From Neospora caninum Liverpool (lineage: Eukaryota; Apicomplexa; Conoidasida; Eucoccidiorida; Sarcocystidae): a stretch of DNA of 64,000 nt. Below the pieces are notes generated by a model. The model searched no databases. It had not been told where the DNA came from and was given only the letters and a program-made list of their open reading frames with translations. Position numbers and translations under genes: made by a program. The stretch spans positions 1,550,001-1,614,000 of the forward strand of contig NC_018389.1 of the NCBI RefSeq assembly GCF_000208865.1, given 5' to 3'. Positions 24,801 through 36,842 of this stretch are shown here, one piece after another (positions within the stretch are counted from its first letter, which is position 1; each line of letters starts with the position of its first letter).

Positions 24801-27125
24801 CGTGTCCTTCTCTCTTGCCTTGATCTCCGTTCTTTCCTTCCCCTGATCTGCCTCAGCTTGCACGACCGCCAGATGCTTCGCCGCCCTGTCTCCTTCCGGG
24901 CCGCCTCCTGCGTCGCCACGCAGTTCGCGCCTTTGCAGGCCTTCTTGCCAAGCGCTGCCGGTCTCTCGAGACGCGTTGTCCGTCTCTTCGCCGCTCCCGC
25001 TTTCTGCGCTCTCCGTTTCCTTCGCCTTTTCGTCTCGGCCCGGGCCCGCGCCCCCCACGCTGGCCGCCGAAGAAGCTGCACTCTGGGCCAACAGCAAAGG
25101 GACAAGCCGCCAAGAGAGCGACGCCACGTACGCTGCCTTCCGCATCGCCACCGGGAGGTTTTCCCGTGGAACCGAGAACGTCCACTCCCGCGTTTGTCTT
25201 TGCAACGCCGGTGAGCTCCCTTTTTCACCCCAAAATTTGCCCTTCCCTGCCTGGGCTGCAGTCGATCTCTGCGTCGGCATGTCGATGCTGCGGAGGTTGA
25301 AGAAGCGGGCGAGAGCCGCAGGCACCGACACGAAGTCTTCTCGCCCACCCCCTGCGTTCGCCTGGAGCCACTCTGGAGGGCCCGAAGGCTCCGCGCCTCG
25401 CCTCGCGCCTCCTTGGGCCGTTGAACCCTCATCGTCCCCCCCGCCTGCGTCAAACGCGCGTTCTCCCGCACCGCGCCTTGCCCCCAGCCCCTCCGCTTTC
25501 GCAGCATGTGCATGCATTGGCTCGGAACGCACCAGGTCTCCTGGCTCCCCGGGACTCGCCGGAACGCTGCCCCCGTGCACGGCTGCGTCAAAAAACGCAC
25601 ATGTGTCGAGCGCCGTGGCAGCGTCTGTCGTCGCTCCATTCTCCCTCTGCGGGAGGGACGAAGGCGGCCCCGAAAACTGAACGCGGACGCATGCAACAGG
25701 CGAGAAGACAGCGTGCGAAGCGAGAGGAGAGGAAAGCCCAGGAGGACGAGCAGGCAGCGAAGACAGAGACGCCAGGGCTTTAGGCAGGAGCGAAACGACT
25801 TGATGCCATTCGAAGGAAAAACTCGGCGCCGCTTTGAGCCGCGTAGAAGAAGGGACCACGAGAGGTCGGAACAGCCGTGAGCGAAACGCATGGGGGCGCT
25901 TCCGCTGACGAAGGAGAGACGAGGACGACGGTGAGGAGGCAGACCGCGAATTCTGATCGTGAACCTCCTCCAAGCTGCCCTCGCCTTCCACCTCTTCCGT
26001 CAACTGATCTTCCAACAGCGTCTTTGGCGCAAAGAAGAAGAAGCGCGTGAACGCGTCTTCGACATGCTTGTTCTTTGCCTCGATTCCCTTGTCCGGGATC
26101 CGCTCTTCCGCCGCTTTCAGATCACCACTCCAAGACAAAAAGGCTTCGGGACCTCGTGGCCCTTCCCAGTCCAGTTTCTCAGGCACTGCTCGGCGTCTGG
26201 CGACTTCGTTGTCAGACTGCGGCATCCCCACTGAGATTTGCGAGGTCTCAAGCGTCTCCGATGCTTGCCCCGCTTTTTCAGACGCGTCGCCTCCGTTCTT
26301 TGGGTCGTTTCGTCTTCGCGGCGCCGCTCCCAGCTCCGCAGGAAGCGGCCCCGGAAGGCCTGCAAGAAACAGGTCCGCGCCTTCTTCGGCTGCGGCGGCA
26401 TCCGGAGACAAGGGCAGTGAAGACGCGCGAGAAGGAACGGCAGCAGGGAGATGGAAGAAGTGGACATTCCGGTTATTTCCTGGGTCGCTGGTGAAGTCCA
26501 TGTTCACCCGTTCATCTTGAGTGAGGAACGGAAGAATTCGCAGGAACTTCTCTCCGTGGAAAGACAAAGACACTGTGCCCGCAAGGGTTGCGTCTCTGCT
26601 GCGCGGTGCCAACTTTTGGCGATACGCCGCAAATTCGTCGACCGTGCAAGAAAGGATGAGGTAGTAAAGCCGGCCGAATGGGAGAAAAGACGAGAAAACG
26701 GGCGCGGAAGCAGACCCAGAGGCAGAAGACGAAAATGCAGAGCCAGCGGAAGGAGAGGCAAAAGGCGACGAAGAGAAAGGACGGTGTGAACACGTGCAGG
26801 AGCGCAGCCCCGGCAGCGACGATAGTGAAGGGTCGATGCCGCGTCCAGTCGACTGGAGCGACGAAGAAGAGGAAGCAGACGAGCTAGATGAAGAGGGGGA
26901 AGAACAGGACTGAGATGATGAGAGAGAAGAAGGAGACGCGCACTCAACCGAGTGTTGAAGGGAAGAGATACCGTCGACCGCCCGAACCAGAGGAAGGAAA
27001 TACATTCCTGGAGACTTGACTTCCAATCGCAGATCGTAGTTCACAAACGTTGCTGAAGAGTGGAGCAGGGAGACAAGCGGAATGAGAGGTAGCACACGCA
27101 AGACAGCATTTGGCGTCTCCGTCAT
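18804..27125 (-). CDS. TMEM8/PGAP6-like multipass membrane protein (CREST superfamily), giant ectodomain
   Basis: Four exons, complement(18804-20989, 21233-21268, 21410-21779, 22062-27125), join in phase to 2,551 residues. Residues 1-27 look like a signal peptide. A long ectodomain rich in S, E, A and G follows, with scattered beta-like blocks. An EGF-like module spans C1686-C1720 (six cysteines, YCRC and GVGGAAC). The first membrane helix follows at about 1730-1750. The later core carries the CREST residues: SSMYH near 1827-1831 with D1835, QKLDFLFSFLA with D1851, and NYAFVHSLWH with H2096 and H2100. ETNGNYAFVHSLWHV aligns with the end of human TMEM8/PGAP6, a GPI-specific phospholipase A2 that sheds GPI-anchored proteins. 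A hydrophilic insert (about 1922-2035) and a 450-residue cytosolic tail are extra. The catalytic role is inferred from family residues. The exon C borders are supported by phase and by gap-free alignment. Confidence 0.85.
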
Positions 27126-27667
27126 TTGTAATTATTACCCTTTTCACCGCAGGATTCGCGACGCAGACACTACAGGGGAAGGCCAAATGACGTACTTCAC
27201 AGAAACCACACACGCGGAATCTGAAGAACTACGGAGACGTCTCTATTCTCACGTCCGAGTAGGCACAGTGAAGCGATTCCGTGCATGCGCTCGCCCGTCA
27301 CGTGGTCCATTGTTTGTGTCCCACTCATATAGGCCTGCTATTTCCTGCTATGCCTGTAAAGAGGAACCGACTTTGCGTTTGATACTTGCGCATCTTGCAA
27401 ATTTTGTCTCGTCCTCTGTTGCGCTCACGCGCACCAGGTAACGAGGAATGCGAATCCACATGGGGGATGTTCGTACGTGGAGTACCTAATGTATGAGCAT
27501 ATCTACAGATATAAGCTTTGTAACTTCAGCTTTGGCCATACGTACATCACCGAAAATGCATGTGTATACGCACGCCGTATACGCAGCTGTACACGAGTCT
27601 ATATGTCCATCTCGATATGCATATACCTATATGGGCATCTCTGTATGATCACCTCGGCGTGTGCGAA
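27126..27667. other. Short intergenic spacer
   Basis: This separates the PGAP6-like gene start from the 3' end of the next minus-strand gene, so it should contain the promoter and 5' UTR of the former. AT-rich palindromic TATATGT/CATATAC runs occur at 27597-27645. No coding signal was seen. Confidence 0.5.
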
Positions 27668-28977
27668 TCATAATACGACGTGCACGAGGACGGTTTTTTG
27701 AAACGGTCCACCAACCGTGACTGCCCGAAGTGAGAGAACGAGAGTGGGAGTTCGAGGGGGATGTTTCCAGTCGGAGTTCCGGGTCCGCGGAGAAAGTCTT
27801 TTTTGGACTTACGTGGCTTCCCCCATCGAAAGAAAAAGACCGCCTCTCTAGGAAGGGAGAAATGGGAAATGTCTATTTTCAACCTGGCGTACTCGGCCGC
27901 GACGACTTCCTCTCCGGTTTCTTCTTCTATGCCCTCCCTCGGCTCCGCGCCGTCATCTGGAAACTGTGACTTGCTGTGACCCGCCGCTGTTGAGTCCGAC
28001 ACGCCTCCTTCCCCGGTCTGAGAGTCCCGCTCTTCTTCTTCGTCGCGTTCTTCGCCCCCTTTTTCTTCGGCTGGAGAAGCCTTGTTCTCCAGAGATCGAC
28101 CGGGCCGCAGACGATTTAGGGGCAGTTGCACCCGCGTGGTGCCGACGAGGGCGGAGCCGTGAGTCATGTCCACGCTTCTGACAAGAATCTCCACGAAGTC
28201 GGACGAGGCTTCCGTCTTCGTTGTCTTCTCAGGTTCGTCCAGAGGGAGAAGTGGATCGGAGCCGGCCCGGGGAGGAGGGGCAAAGAAAGCTCCATATGTG
28301 TGTTGCCCATCTCGTGGAGGGGGAAACTGTTGGATTGGACGCCAGCGAGACTGCACAGATGCGGGGACGTGCCTCTGGGAGCTTCCCCTCAATGGATCTC
28401 CGCTTTTGGCGGAAGCTGAAGGAGGAGAGACGCGTCGGTCTCCCGCTTCGTGGCTAGCTGCGTGTGCAGCCACGGGGGGCGCCGCGGCGGTGGGCAGCGG
28501 CGCCGCAGCTCCTGCGGGGTGTCGCGCATGTTCTGTAGGAAGGCTGGCCGACTGAGCCGAAACATAGGCAGAATCGGAGGGAGCGCTCAGGCTCGAGGTG
28601 CGCGAAGAAAAGTCTGGACTGGACCTTGTCGGGCTACTTCCTCTGTCGGCGCGAAACAGCTCCCAGCCTTCACGACCTATGGAAGTGGCATCTCCGAGGA
28701 TGGCCGTTTCTGGCGGAAATGAAACAGGGCTAGAAAGGGGGACGGGGGATAGTGGGGAAAAGGAAGGGAAGGGCTCTCTGGAGTCGACGAGGCCTGAACC
28801 GGAGGCACTCGGTGACCACGTTTCTCCGCCAGCGACCACGCTTACCGAGACCAGCTGACACAGCAGAATCCCAAAGAGGCCGAAATGGCAGAAGGAACGG
28901 GCACCCCCGGAAGACAAACGCGCCAGGTAAAAAAGGCAATACGCCGCGCCACAGTAGCAACGAAAACGCGTCATCAT
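27668..28977 (-). CDS. Signal-peptide protein of unknown function
   Basis: Two exons, complement(27668-27720, 27813-28977), give 405 residues. The ATG at 28975-28977 opens a basic N-terminus and then a hydrophobic segment (about residues 29-48, containing FGLFGILLCQLVSVSVV) that serves as a signal peptide or signal anchor. A Ser/Pro/Ala-rich low-complexity half follows. The C-terminal half has two beta-strand-like blocks, DFVEILVRSVDMTHGSALVG and YARLKIDISHFSLPREAVFF, separated by an acidic insert. The frame stays open to 27649 without splicing, but the donor CCAC|GTAAGT and a 30-nt pyrimidine-rich acceptor ending GGGCAG are strong. The spliced tail ends FQKTVLVHVVL, continuing the beta pattern, so I prefer the spliced form. 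The architecture is compatible with a secreted parasite protein such as a dense-granule or rhoptry cargo, but no family was recognised. Confidence 0.7.
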
Positions 28978-31315
28978 CCCGGGATCACGTCAACGTGGAA
29001 CAAGAACTCGGCACGGGTAAATGCAGCTCCGTGCGGTAAGAAAAGTTCGGTGTTACTCGGGGAGGCTCCCCTCCCCAAAAGGCTGCATTGTCCCGTGTTA
29101 TCCAAGAACCATTGCAGTGTCTGGACAGCGGAAAAAATGTACAGTATCAACTGCCAACCGGACGAGTGGCGGTACAGACGAGACACAACCACCAGCGGTT
29201 AGTTCCTCGTGCGTGGTACCCCGCCAGCGTTGCATCAATGGCACGCACGATAACGACGGAAAATCGGGTGTGCTGCAGCGGAACAGAGCGGTTTGCCGGG
29301 GCCACAGGTGAAACCACGCACAAAGCGAAGTGAATTTCTTTAGAGCTTGACGCTTCAGGATGGCGAACTGCCCTTACATGGTACACATAACACAAACCCA
29401 GAGATTCTTCGGAGGAAGACCAAGCGGAGACAGAACGAAGTCGGAAGGGGACTATCGTGCGTGCTTCGAGTGCCCGCGCATTTGCCGCCCCTCGCCCGCC
29501 ACTGCATGACAGGGAGTCGGCCGCCGGTGTGTTGAGTCCCGGACGAACTTTTCTCGTCTTCGATCTTCCCCTTATGAAGGGACGCAGGGATTGTTTCAGG
29601 AAAAGAGTATCCTCCCACCATAAAACGATGACGTACGCTTGTATATCGGTTCATGTTTCCCCCGAGGTGGGCGCGGCCCATTCCATCGCTACACTGGCGC
29701 TAGTCGACTGCCGGCACCTGGCTGAAGAACAACAGCTACACTAAGAGTAGAGGAACGAAATGCGTCTCCGTTGGTTTTGCGAACAAAAGCGACGACTGGC
29801 GCACTCGCACACGTGCATTGCCTCCGGAATGCAGAACAGACTCGAGGACTCTGCAGTTCCTGCCGTTGTGATAGTTCCAGCTTGAAAGTGTGGCCGGGTG
29901 GGCAGTCTCGGAAAAGTTTGGGGTTAGCAAAATTGAAAGTCTAAACACGAAGCAGCAGCTAGCATAAGGGAGGAGAACCAGCAATCGAAGGAGCTCTGTG
30001 GTGAGCTCCACTAAAGGCTCAGTGTGTCTGTACCTGCGCAGTAGCGCTGTCTGGAGTCCACGGATTACAACCCCCTGTCAACATTTCCTCGACGGGACTT
30101 GCTGCAGAAGTATCGCTGAGCCGCGCCACCTGGCGTCAAAGCGTCTAGAGGAGCGTGGTGGAAGAAGAATGGATAATCCAGACAGTTGGACACACCAGTA
30201 CTGCTGAAGTTTCTTCGAAGGGGGCTACGCTGACTCTTGCCCACGTTCAGGAAGAGCCGCTTTAAGGGGAGCCGCCAATCGGCATTAAACTTCCAAGTGG
30301 CAGGGCCCGTATAATGTGACCTGAAAAATTCTTCTCGCCATTTCAGTAGTTGCTTGGACGCGGAGCAGCATGGCCACCCCACCGCCAATAGAGGGTATGT
30401 TGATCCGAATGGCATAGAGTGCTGCATTCATTCAAGGTATCCCCCTGAATTCGTCAGTTGTAAGTAGGCGAGCACAAGCAGCAGGAGGAGCCAACTCCGT
30501 GCTGCTTTTCGCCACATGTGTCCCGCTGCGCGTCGGCGCACACTGATGGAAGCGTCTTTGATTCTTTACGTCTCAGCTTTTCATTGTATAGGTCCCGGGA
30601 CATGGGAACCGCCCCGTTGCGTCTGCATCGCCTCTACAGAGAAAAAGGGAAACCCAGCGTGAAACGTGCAAAATCGTTGACTCGGTTGCAGACGTCACCG
30701 TGCTGGCGATTGCTTTGCGGGATTTTCATATCCGGATGATAAATACAGGGAAAGAAACGGACGATAAACTGAGTGCGCCTCCGGCGGAAACGACATTAAA
30801 CTTCGTTCTGGCCTTCTGCACGGTGGTCCCCCTGTTGACTCCTCTCGGCGTCTCTCCCTTGCTCCCCCCGTTTCGTCGAACACCTGCAGCGCGCTCCTTT
30901 CCCCGTTGTCACTTTGCATCAGAAATAGAATAACGCATAGCTTTCCGTGATAGAGTTCGCGTTTCTAAAATGCGTTCGACACCTCGCTGCAGCACGTCGC
31001 TGTCTCTGCTGCCGTGTCTCTTCTGCGCTGCCGTGCCGGTTTGTACGCCAGCTGTTACCAGATCCATCTGCTTCGGTTTCCAGACGTGTTCACTACTCGT
31101 AGCAGCTTTTTGTCAAGGCCAACGGCCCGTGTTGTCGTATGCTGAAGCGTCTCCTAGCACCACGTAACCGCCTCAATGGTCGCCGTCCCTGGACCCTAGG
31201 CGGCCCGAACAGAGCTCCCGTAGGATACATCGCGCTAGCTTCGCACAAAGCTGTGCTGTCTCCAGACTGACAGATTACTTCTTTTTTCAGAAGTGTCTAC
31301 TTGTATACTGTCACC
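28978..31315. promoter_or_regulatory. Divergent 5' region between genes starting at 28977 and 31316
   Basis: Genes on opposite strands start at both edges, so both promoters lie here. A CTTTTTTCAG immediately upstream of the ATG at 31316 looks like a splice acceptor, suggesting a 5' UTR intron for the plus-strand gene. No supported coding region was seen. Confidence 0.5.
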
Positions 31316-33486
31316 ATGGGGAATGTGTGTAGAGGGGAAGGAAAAACCAGAGAACCCCGTACTCCTCCGAAATTGGAGAGGAGCGAGTCAACAGAAGCAG
31401 AACAAAAGGCCCTACGTAAACAAGCGGTGAGCGTCGAACGCTGAGGCTCGTGATTTTGTTCACAGAGCTTTCCAGTTCCCTTCTGTTGAAAGGAAGACAT
31501 TTTATTCTGTCCGAACTTTAGGCTCACCCCTGTCCAAATTGATTTTTTGTTCGCACACGCCGTATAACCTGGAGTTTAACAATGACAGAGTGACGAGCAA
31601 AGGGTCGGTACATATGATTGAGTTTGGGTCCACAAGCAGGCGCTAGACTGTGAAGGAATATCAGATTCACTGTGGTGTCAGGCCACGCCTTGCTCTCCTC
31701 ACGCTTTTCTGAGTTCCTTTCCTCACTGTCTTGCTTGTAAAAAATGTTTATGCCACTACTGCACAGTCGCGCTCCGTGCTTCGGCTTTAGTGGATCTAGG
31801 CCCGCAGATCTCGTATGAGACTCGTATGGTGAAGCTGTGTGATTCGTGACTTACAGGCACGTTGGGTGTGCTTTTTGGTTTTTATTGCTATGCGGTTTCT
31901 TTGTTGGGGGGTGCTCGTCCGTGGCATTTGAGGGGCGCGGCGGACGGTCAGTGACTGTGCAGTTTCCCCGGTGGTCTTCCCGTCGGTTATGCTTTCCGTT
32001 TTCGTCCTCACGGGTTGTGAAGTTCTTCCTTTTGATGCTACAGTGCTATGGCGGTATCCCATCGCACCTTTCTTTCGTTTTCAGCTTTTACGTTTTCGAT
32101 AACCCTCGGACGCCTGCCTGGCGCAAGACGGAGGGAATCAATAATCTCTCTCCTTCTGTTTCCGCTCGTTCCCCGTTCTTGAGCACGTGTTGTTGTCTCT
32201 CTTTCTCAGTTTCCGGTGAGGAACAGATTCCTTGTTCCTTGTGTGTTTCTGTCGTGTTTAGTCTACACGGAGAATCGAGACGGCAAAACATGAGGCCCTG
32301 AAGAAGTTGCACACCAGCCGTGCCTTGTCTGTGCATGAAGAGCGCCGGCGTCTACACATCCAAGCAACCCGACAGAAGCTTGGTGAGTGTTATTGTGTCG
32401 TTTACACGTTGGCTTGAAAATTCCCTGCAGCACTGTGTGCTGGCTGTACCGCAATACACAGTGCACATTCAAGGTAGCCAACACTCGTTTTGCATCCATG
32501 CAGCTTGGGAGGTGGACCAATAGTTAGCTCCTCTTGTCGTCTTGCTATTCCATGGTAGCGTGGACTTCGGTCGCTTGTGCCACGTACCAAGGACTTCCAT
32601 TTCACTAGTATTTTGTGTCTTTAGAAGTCCCGTAGCCGCTTTTTGTTGAACGGGTCTTCCCAGCTGCTTAGGCTGGATGAAAGGGGAGGCAGGACATCTC
32701 CACAGAGACGCTTGACTGCACCCTCCACGACTCTGTCTCTGTCGATACAATAGACTACTGTTCATATCCCTTCTTATTTCATTATGAATTTGCATGTGGA
32801 AGTCGTCTGCATTGTATACGCCTCAGCTGGCATATTTTTATGTCTGGAATTGTCACGCATCTGTAGGCATCGATGACAGCATGATGCCCACCATTAACCG
32901 CATGGGTTTTCGTACATGGCCTATGTTTTTACTTAGCGCTGGGCTGTTGTCGAACGATGGTGTCCATTAGCAGAAGTAATTGATTTGATACGTACATTCG
33001 TATCCAATGCGTCCATAGATCTATCTGTCAAACCGTTTGTCTCTCGGTCTGTCGTATCCGTGGCGCTGCCTTCTTTCTGTCTGGGTGACACGTGTTTGTG
33101 TCTCTTGATTGCGTCTTGGCGTTCTCACAGGATTGGATGAAACAGTGTACACGAGTTTTGGAGGCTTGAACGCAGACCTCCGAGACGAAGAGCTCTCGGA
33201 AGGTGAAGACCGACCACCTGGGCCTCGCCGTCCTTCTCACCCCCGGCAGGAAGGCCTCGATTCATCGAAACCGTTAGAGCAGAGATCTGAAAGTGGACAA
33301 AAGGCTATTTTCGGCTGCACTACTCGTGAAAAGAACATGGCAGTTTTGGGTGAATCACAAGCCTCTCCGTCAGATAACATTTTCGAGGTAACTGAACCAA
33401 CTGCACCTGAGGCTGGCGCTGCGGAGAGAGCCGCTCAGGAAGCTTTGACACAGAAACTAGCGGAACTGAATAGGGAGCAGAGATAG
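31316..33486 (+). CDS. Small acidic/basic protein with N-terminal dual-acylation motif
   Basis: Three exons, 31316-31426, 32262-32382 and 33131-33486, join in phase to 195 residues. The donors are GCG|GTGAGC and TTG|GTGAGT, and the acceptors are TTTAG and TCACAG. The protein begins MGNVCRG. Glycine 2 followed by a small residue pattern fits N-myristoylation, and cysteine 5 is placed for palmitoylation, a pair used in these parasites to attach proteins to the plasma membrane or inner membrane complex. Residues about 25-75 are highly charged and helical (ALRKQASTRRIETAKHEAL and following). A middle Pro/Arg/Glu-rich stretch leads to a final helix ending in LTQKLAELNREQR. No PH domain or other known fold is visible, so it is not an ISP-type protein. 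Membrane attachment is an inference from the motif. The gene was not recognised. Confidence 0.78.
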
Positions 33487-36400
33487 CGGGAGGATAGGGG
33501 GAAAGGGGTGAAGCAGGGAACTGAATGGGCGATAGCCAAACATTGGACGAACAATTTTTCAAGGACGACGGAGAGACCTCCTGTTCCGACTCATCCAGCG
33601 CACGTATTCCACTCGAAAAGGGGACACCATGACAGCCGATGTTACGTTCAGGAGGTAGTCTTCTGGTGAGAAGGGGAGAAAAGAGGGCGGCTGATATCCA
33701 GCTGGCTGGAGTTTCCTGCACACGTTTAAGACAATGCAGTCGAAGTGAGATTCAACGGAGAGGAGAAGCAACTTCGAGGCGAAGACAAACAGGAGGTGTT
33801 GGACTTTTGTGTTGTGGACAAGAAACACCGGTCGAGGTTGAGGAAGAAAAAGAGATGAAGAGTAAAGAACAGTCGAGGCGATCACTGGCAGAGATGAGAG
33901 CCTGGTCGAGTTGCGAGAGGCTCAAAGGGAAGCAGACAGCGTTGCCGGGAATGGAAGCCGGAGCATATAGAGGGTGGCGCTAAGAGGCACACCGTGTCGA
34001 AGAAGAAAACAGAGAATGCCGACAATGGAAAGAAGCACGGAAGACAGAACCGAAAGACAAAAGCATACCGAAGGACGGCGAAGGGCAGAATGGACAAGTA
34101 GAAAGTAGGTGGCATCATGATGCAGCACGCTCACTGCTAGCACAGTGTGGAAGAGAAGAGAACCACGGGCGAAGATCACGTGTTGGGAGTGTTGACCATG
34201 GACAAGTTGTGTGAATCTGATGCATGATTCTACTTGGCAAAAACCGTTTCACTCTGCTGTCCTCTCTGATACTGTTCATCGTACTACATAGGATGGGCTT
34301 TTCCACAGGTGCGCGTCTTGCGACCTTAAGGCGAGAAGAAAGATGCCCGGAAGCGTTGCTACCACGGTGCCGAAGCGTTGTAAAACAACGGGACATGTGG
34401 GCTCAGGCCACGGCGCTGTTGTCGGTTTCTCGAAAAGCGATTTTGACAACCCGCCTGGGTTAAAACGGGCCAGTCTCCGTGCCCTTTCTGTCGCTGGCTC
34501 TCGACTTTCTCCCGCTGAGTTTTAACACTCCGAGCATGAAGGCAAAAACACCACCTGTGCCTTCTTCTCGCTCTGTGCCGACGAGGTTTCCCGCCTTTCG
34601 CCGGCAGCTTCAAAACGACAGAGTTCTTAAGAAAGCTAAGAAAAAATCCAACCAGAGCGGGCGATGAACGGACAGCAGCGACTGATACCGGCAGCCGCCA
34701 GCGATCATCGGCGACGGCAAACACTGTCGTCACAAAAAGTGGGGATATGCGAGTGGGTTCGCGAACTGTCCGTGCCCGACTGTGTTTGCTGTTTTGACAG
34801 ACGCCACACAGAGCAAAAGGCTGTGATAGCCAGTCGGAACGCGTGACCGCGTGGTACGCCTGCGGGATGTGACATGTTAACCTGGTGAAGGAGGTCCAAA
34901 TAGATCTAAATCGTACATGCAAACCGACGGAATGCTTTTTGAAACATCTCTCATTGAAGGCACAGGAGAAAAGGAGAGAGGAGATAGTCAACGTGACCAG
35001 ATATTAGTCTTGACAGACATGGTGGCTCTCCTTGTATATCGGCGGAGATTCCACCCATCAGAAATCGCTCCCATCCAGTGAAGTTTCTTTTTATAACTCT
35101 ACTCCACAAGACGACACAACCATGTTCTAATCGAAGCAACCCTTGTTCAGTCTTGAACAGTAACAGGACGAAAGTAATCCCGTACTATCAATCCCGTACT
35201 ATGGACTTCTTACTTTCACATCGATGCAGCTTGACATGTCAAAGCTGGCACCATAGGACCTGTGTGCAAAACTGCCGCCTACTGCCGGCACACGGATTCT
35301 GGCAGCCATTTAGGGGCAAAAAGGCGAGGTAATTCCGAATCTATGCTTATACACGGCCTGGCCTCTTCATGTCCTGGAAAAAAACGATGTCCAGTCCGCA
35401 AAGGGGACGACTGCCGTACCCCTGGAACCTTTCAACCTAGAAGGGCAGTGACAAGATCGCATTCGTTCGCTCCACTTAAAGCCACAGAAGAAAACAAATG
35501 ACAAAAATTCCCACCGCCATTCTTCCATACCCACCCACCCACACAAAACACATGGAGTGGACCTGGCGAAGAACAGCTCCAATGCAGTCTCCCTCGCCTC
35601 CCTTGTCTTCGAGCCTCTGCGAGTCAACGCCACATGCATTGCCCTCGCATTCCAACGTCCCCGCTGAAGACGGCGAAAACAACAGATGACGGTGTTTTCC
35701 TCGTTTCACACATTTTTGACGTCTTCGGACACTGTGAAGAAACACTTAACCAACAGGGGTTTCCCCTTTCGTCTCTGCCTATGAAAACAAGGTGACAACA
35801 CTGCTTCACATGCTCCACACGAGAATCCGGAGAGCGAAAAACGAAAGACAAGGCATTTTTCCTTTCTGCAAGCGGCAACGGCATGCCAGAAACCCGAAGC
35901 GCACACGGACACAGCTGGCGCTCTAACGTGCTTTCTGCGTTTACCGACAAAGTCACGCAAAAGAAGAAACACAGAAACCCTTTCGCCCCGAGCGTTTATA
36001 AGGTCGAAATACAAAGTGGACAACCCGCGGCCGCCGACCCTCCTATCGGTTTGGCAGACGTTCGGAGATGCAGGCGAATGTGGGGCACACATGCTGCTTT
36101 TCCACGTTTCCGGTGATTTTTGCGACCGACAAAAAATGCAGCAAAACTAAGCTGTCTGCGTGGTTCTCGTCCCGTCGGGGAACGAATGGAGCTCCGCAGC
36201 GGCGGCTTCTCCTCTGCTCTTCCTGCCACACTGCTGAGGCTAAAGGAACAGGCATGAACTCCCTTGCATACGCTAACGCTGAACCTCCCTCTTGGAGAGT
36301 TTCCCGCAGACGCCGCACGTCTCTTCACCCTCACTGGCTTCGCCGCGTGTCCTCGGAAAGGTGACAATTCCTCACAGAACTAGAGATTCAGGAATTATGA

Positions 36401-36842
36401 GAGGGCGACACACGCGGCCACGCCCAACGATCCTTGCCTTCAAAGCAGAAGAAAGGAACGTGCCCGCAGCTCACTATCGTTCACCTCAGAATATCCGGAG
36501 GGAGACAGAAACGTCTTTCCTCTTAATTTGCTTTCGCTTGCATTTTCCTGCTCATCGGCCACACAAACGGAACATGCGGCAGTTTGCCGTTTCGCCTGAC
36601 TCGAGTGCCGGCGACGTTCCATGACCACACCTACTTCGCTCATCCTCCTCCCGCGTGACCCGCTTCTCAACCGTCTTTCCAGCTTCGCATGCATGCGCCA
36701 AAAAAACCAAGGTTTGTACACTTGTCGCTTTGGTCTCACCAACTATGATGACGGCCCGCCGTACGAAGAAGTACCATTGTCACCGCTTGCCAAGCACTGC
36801 CTCCTTTTCTCGCCAGCACCATGAATGCAGCAAGCGAGAAGC
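33487..36842. other. Convergent intergenic region, no supported gene
   Basis: This lies between the 3' ends of the plus-strand gene ending at 33486 and the minus-strand gene ending at 36843. Open frames up to 210 codons occur (for example minus strand 34359-34991), but without splice context, family motifs or composition bias. A purine-rich plus-strand stretch at about 33640-34110 probably belongs to the 3' UTR. A short direct repeat (AATCCCGTACTAT, two copies) is at 35178-35202. Confidence 0.5.

Noticed and set aside
31316..33486. IMC sub-compartment protein (ISP) because of the MGNxC start
   Set aside because: ISPs have a compact PH-like domain. The sequence after the acylation motif here is charged helix and disordered.
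34359..34991. Minus-strand frame of 210 codons
   Set aside because: The composition looks random and no initiating context or neighbouring exons support it.
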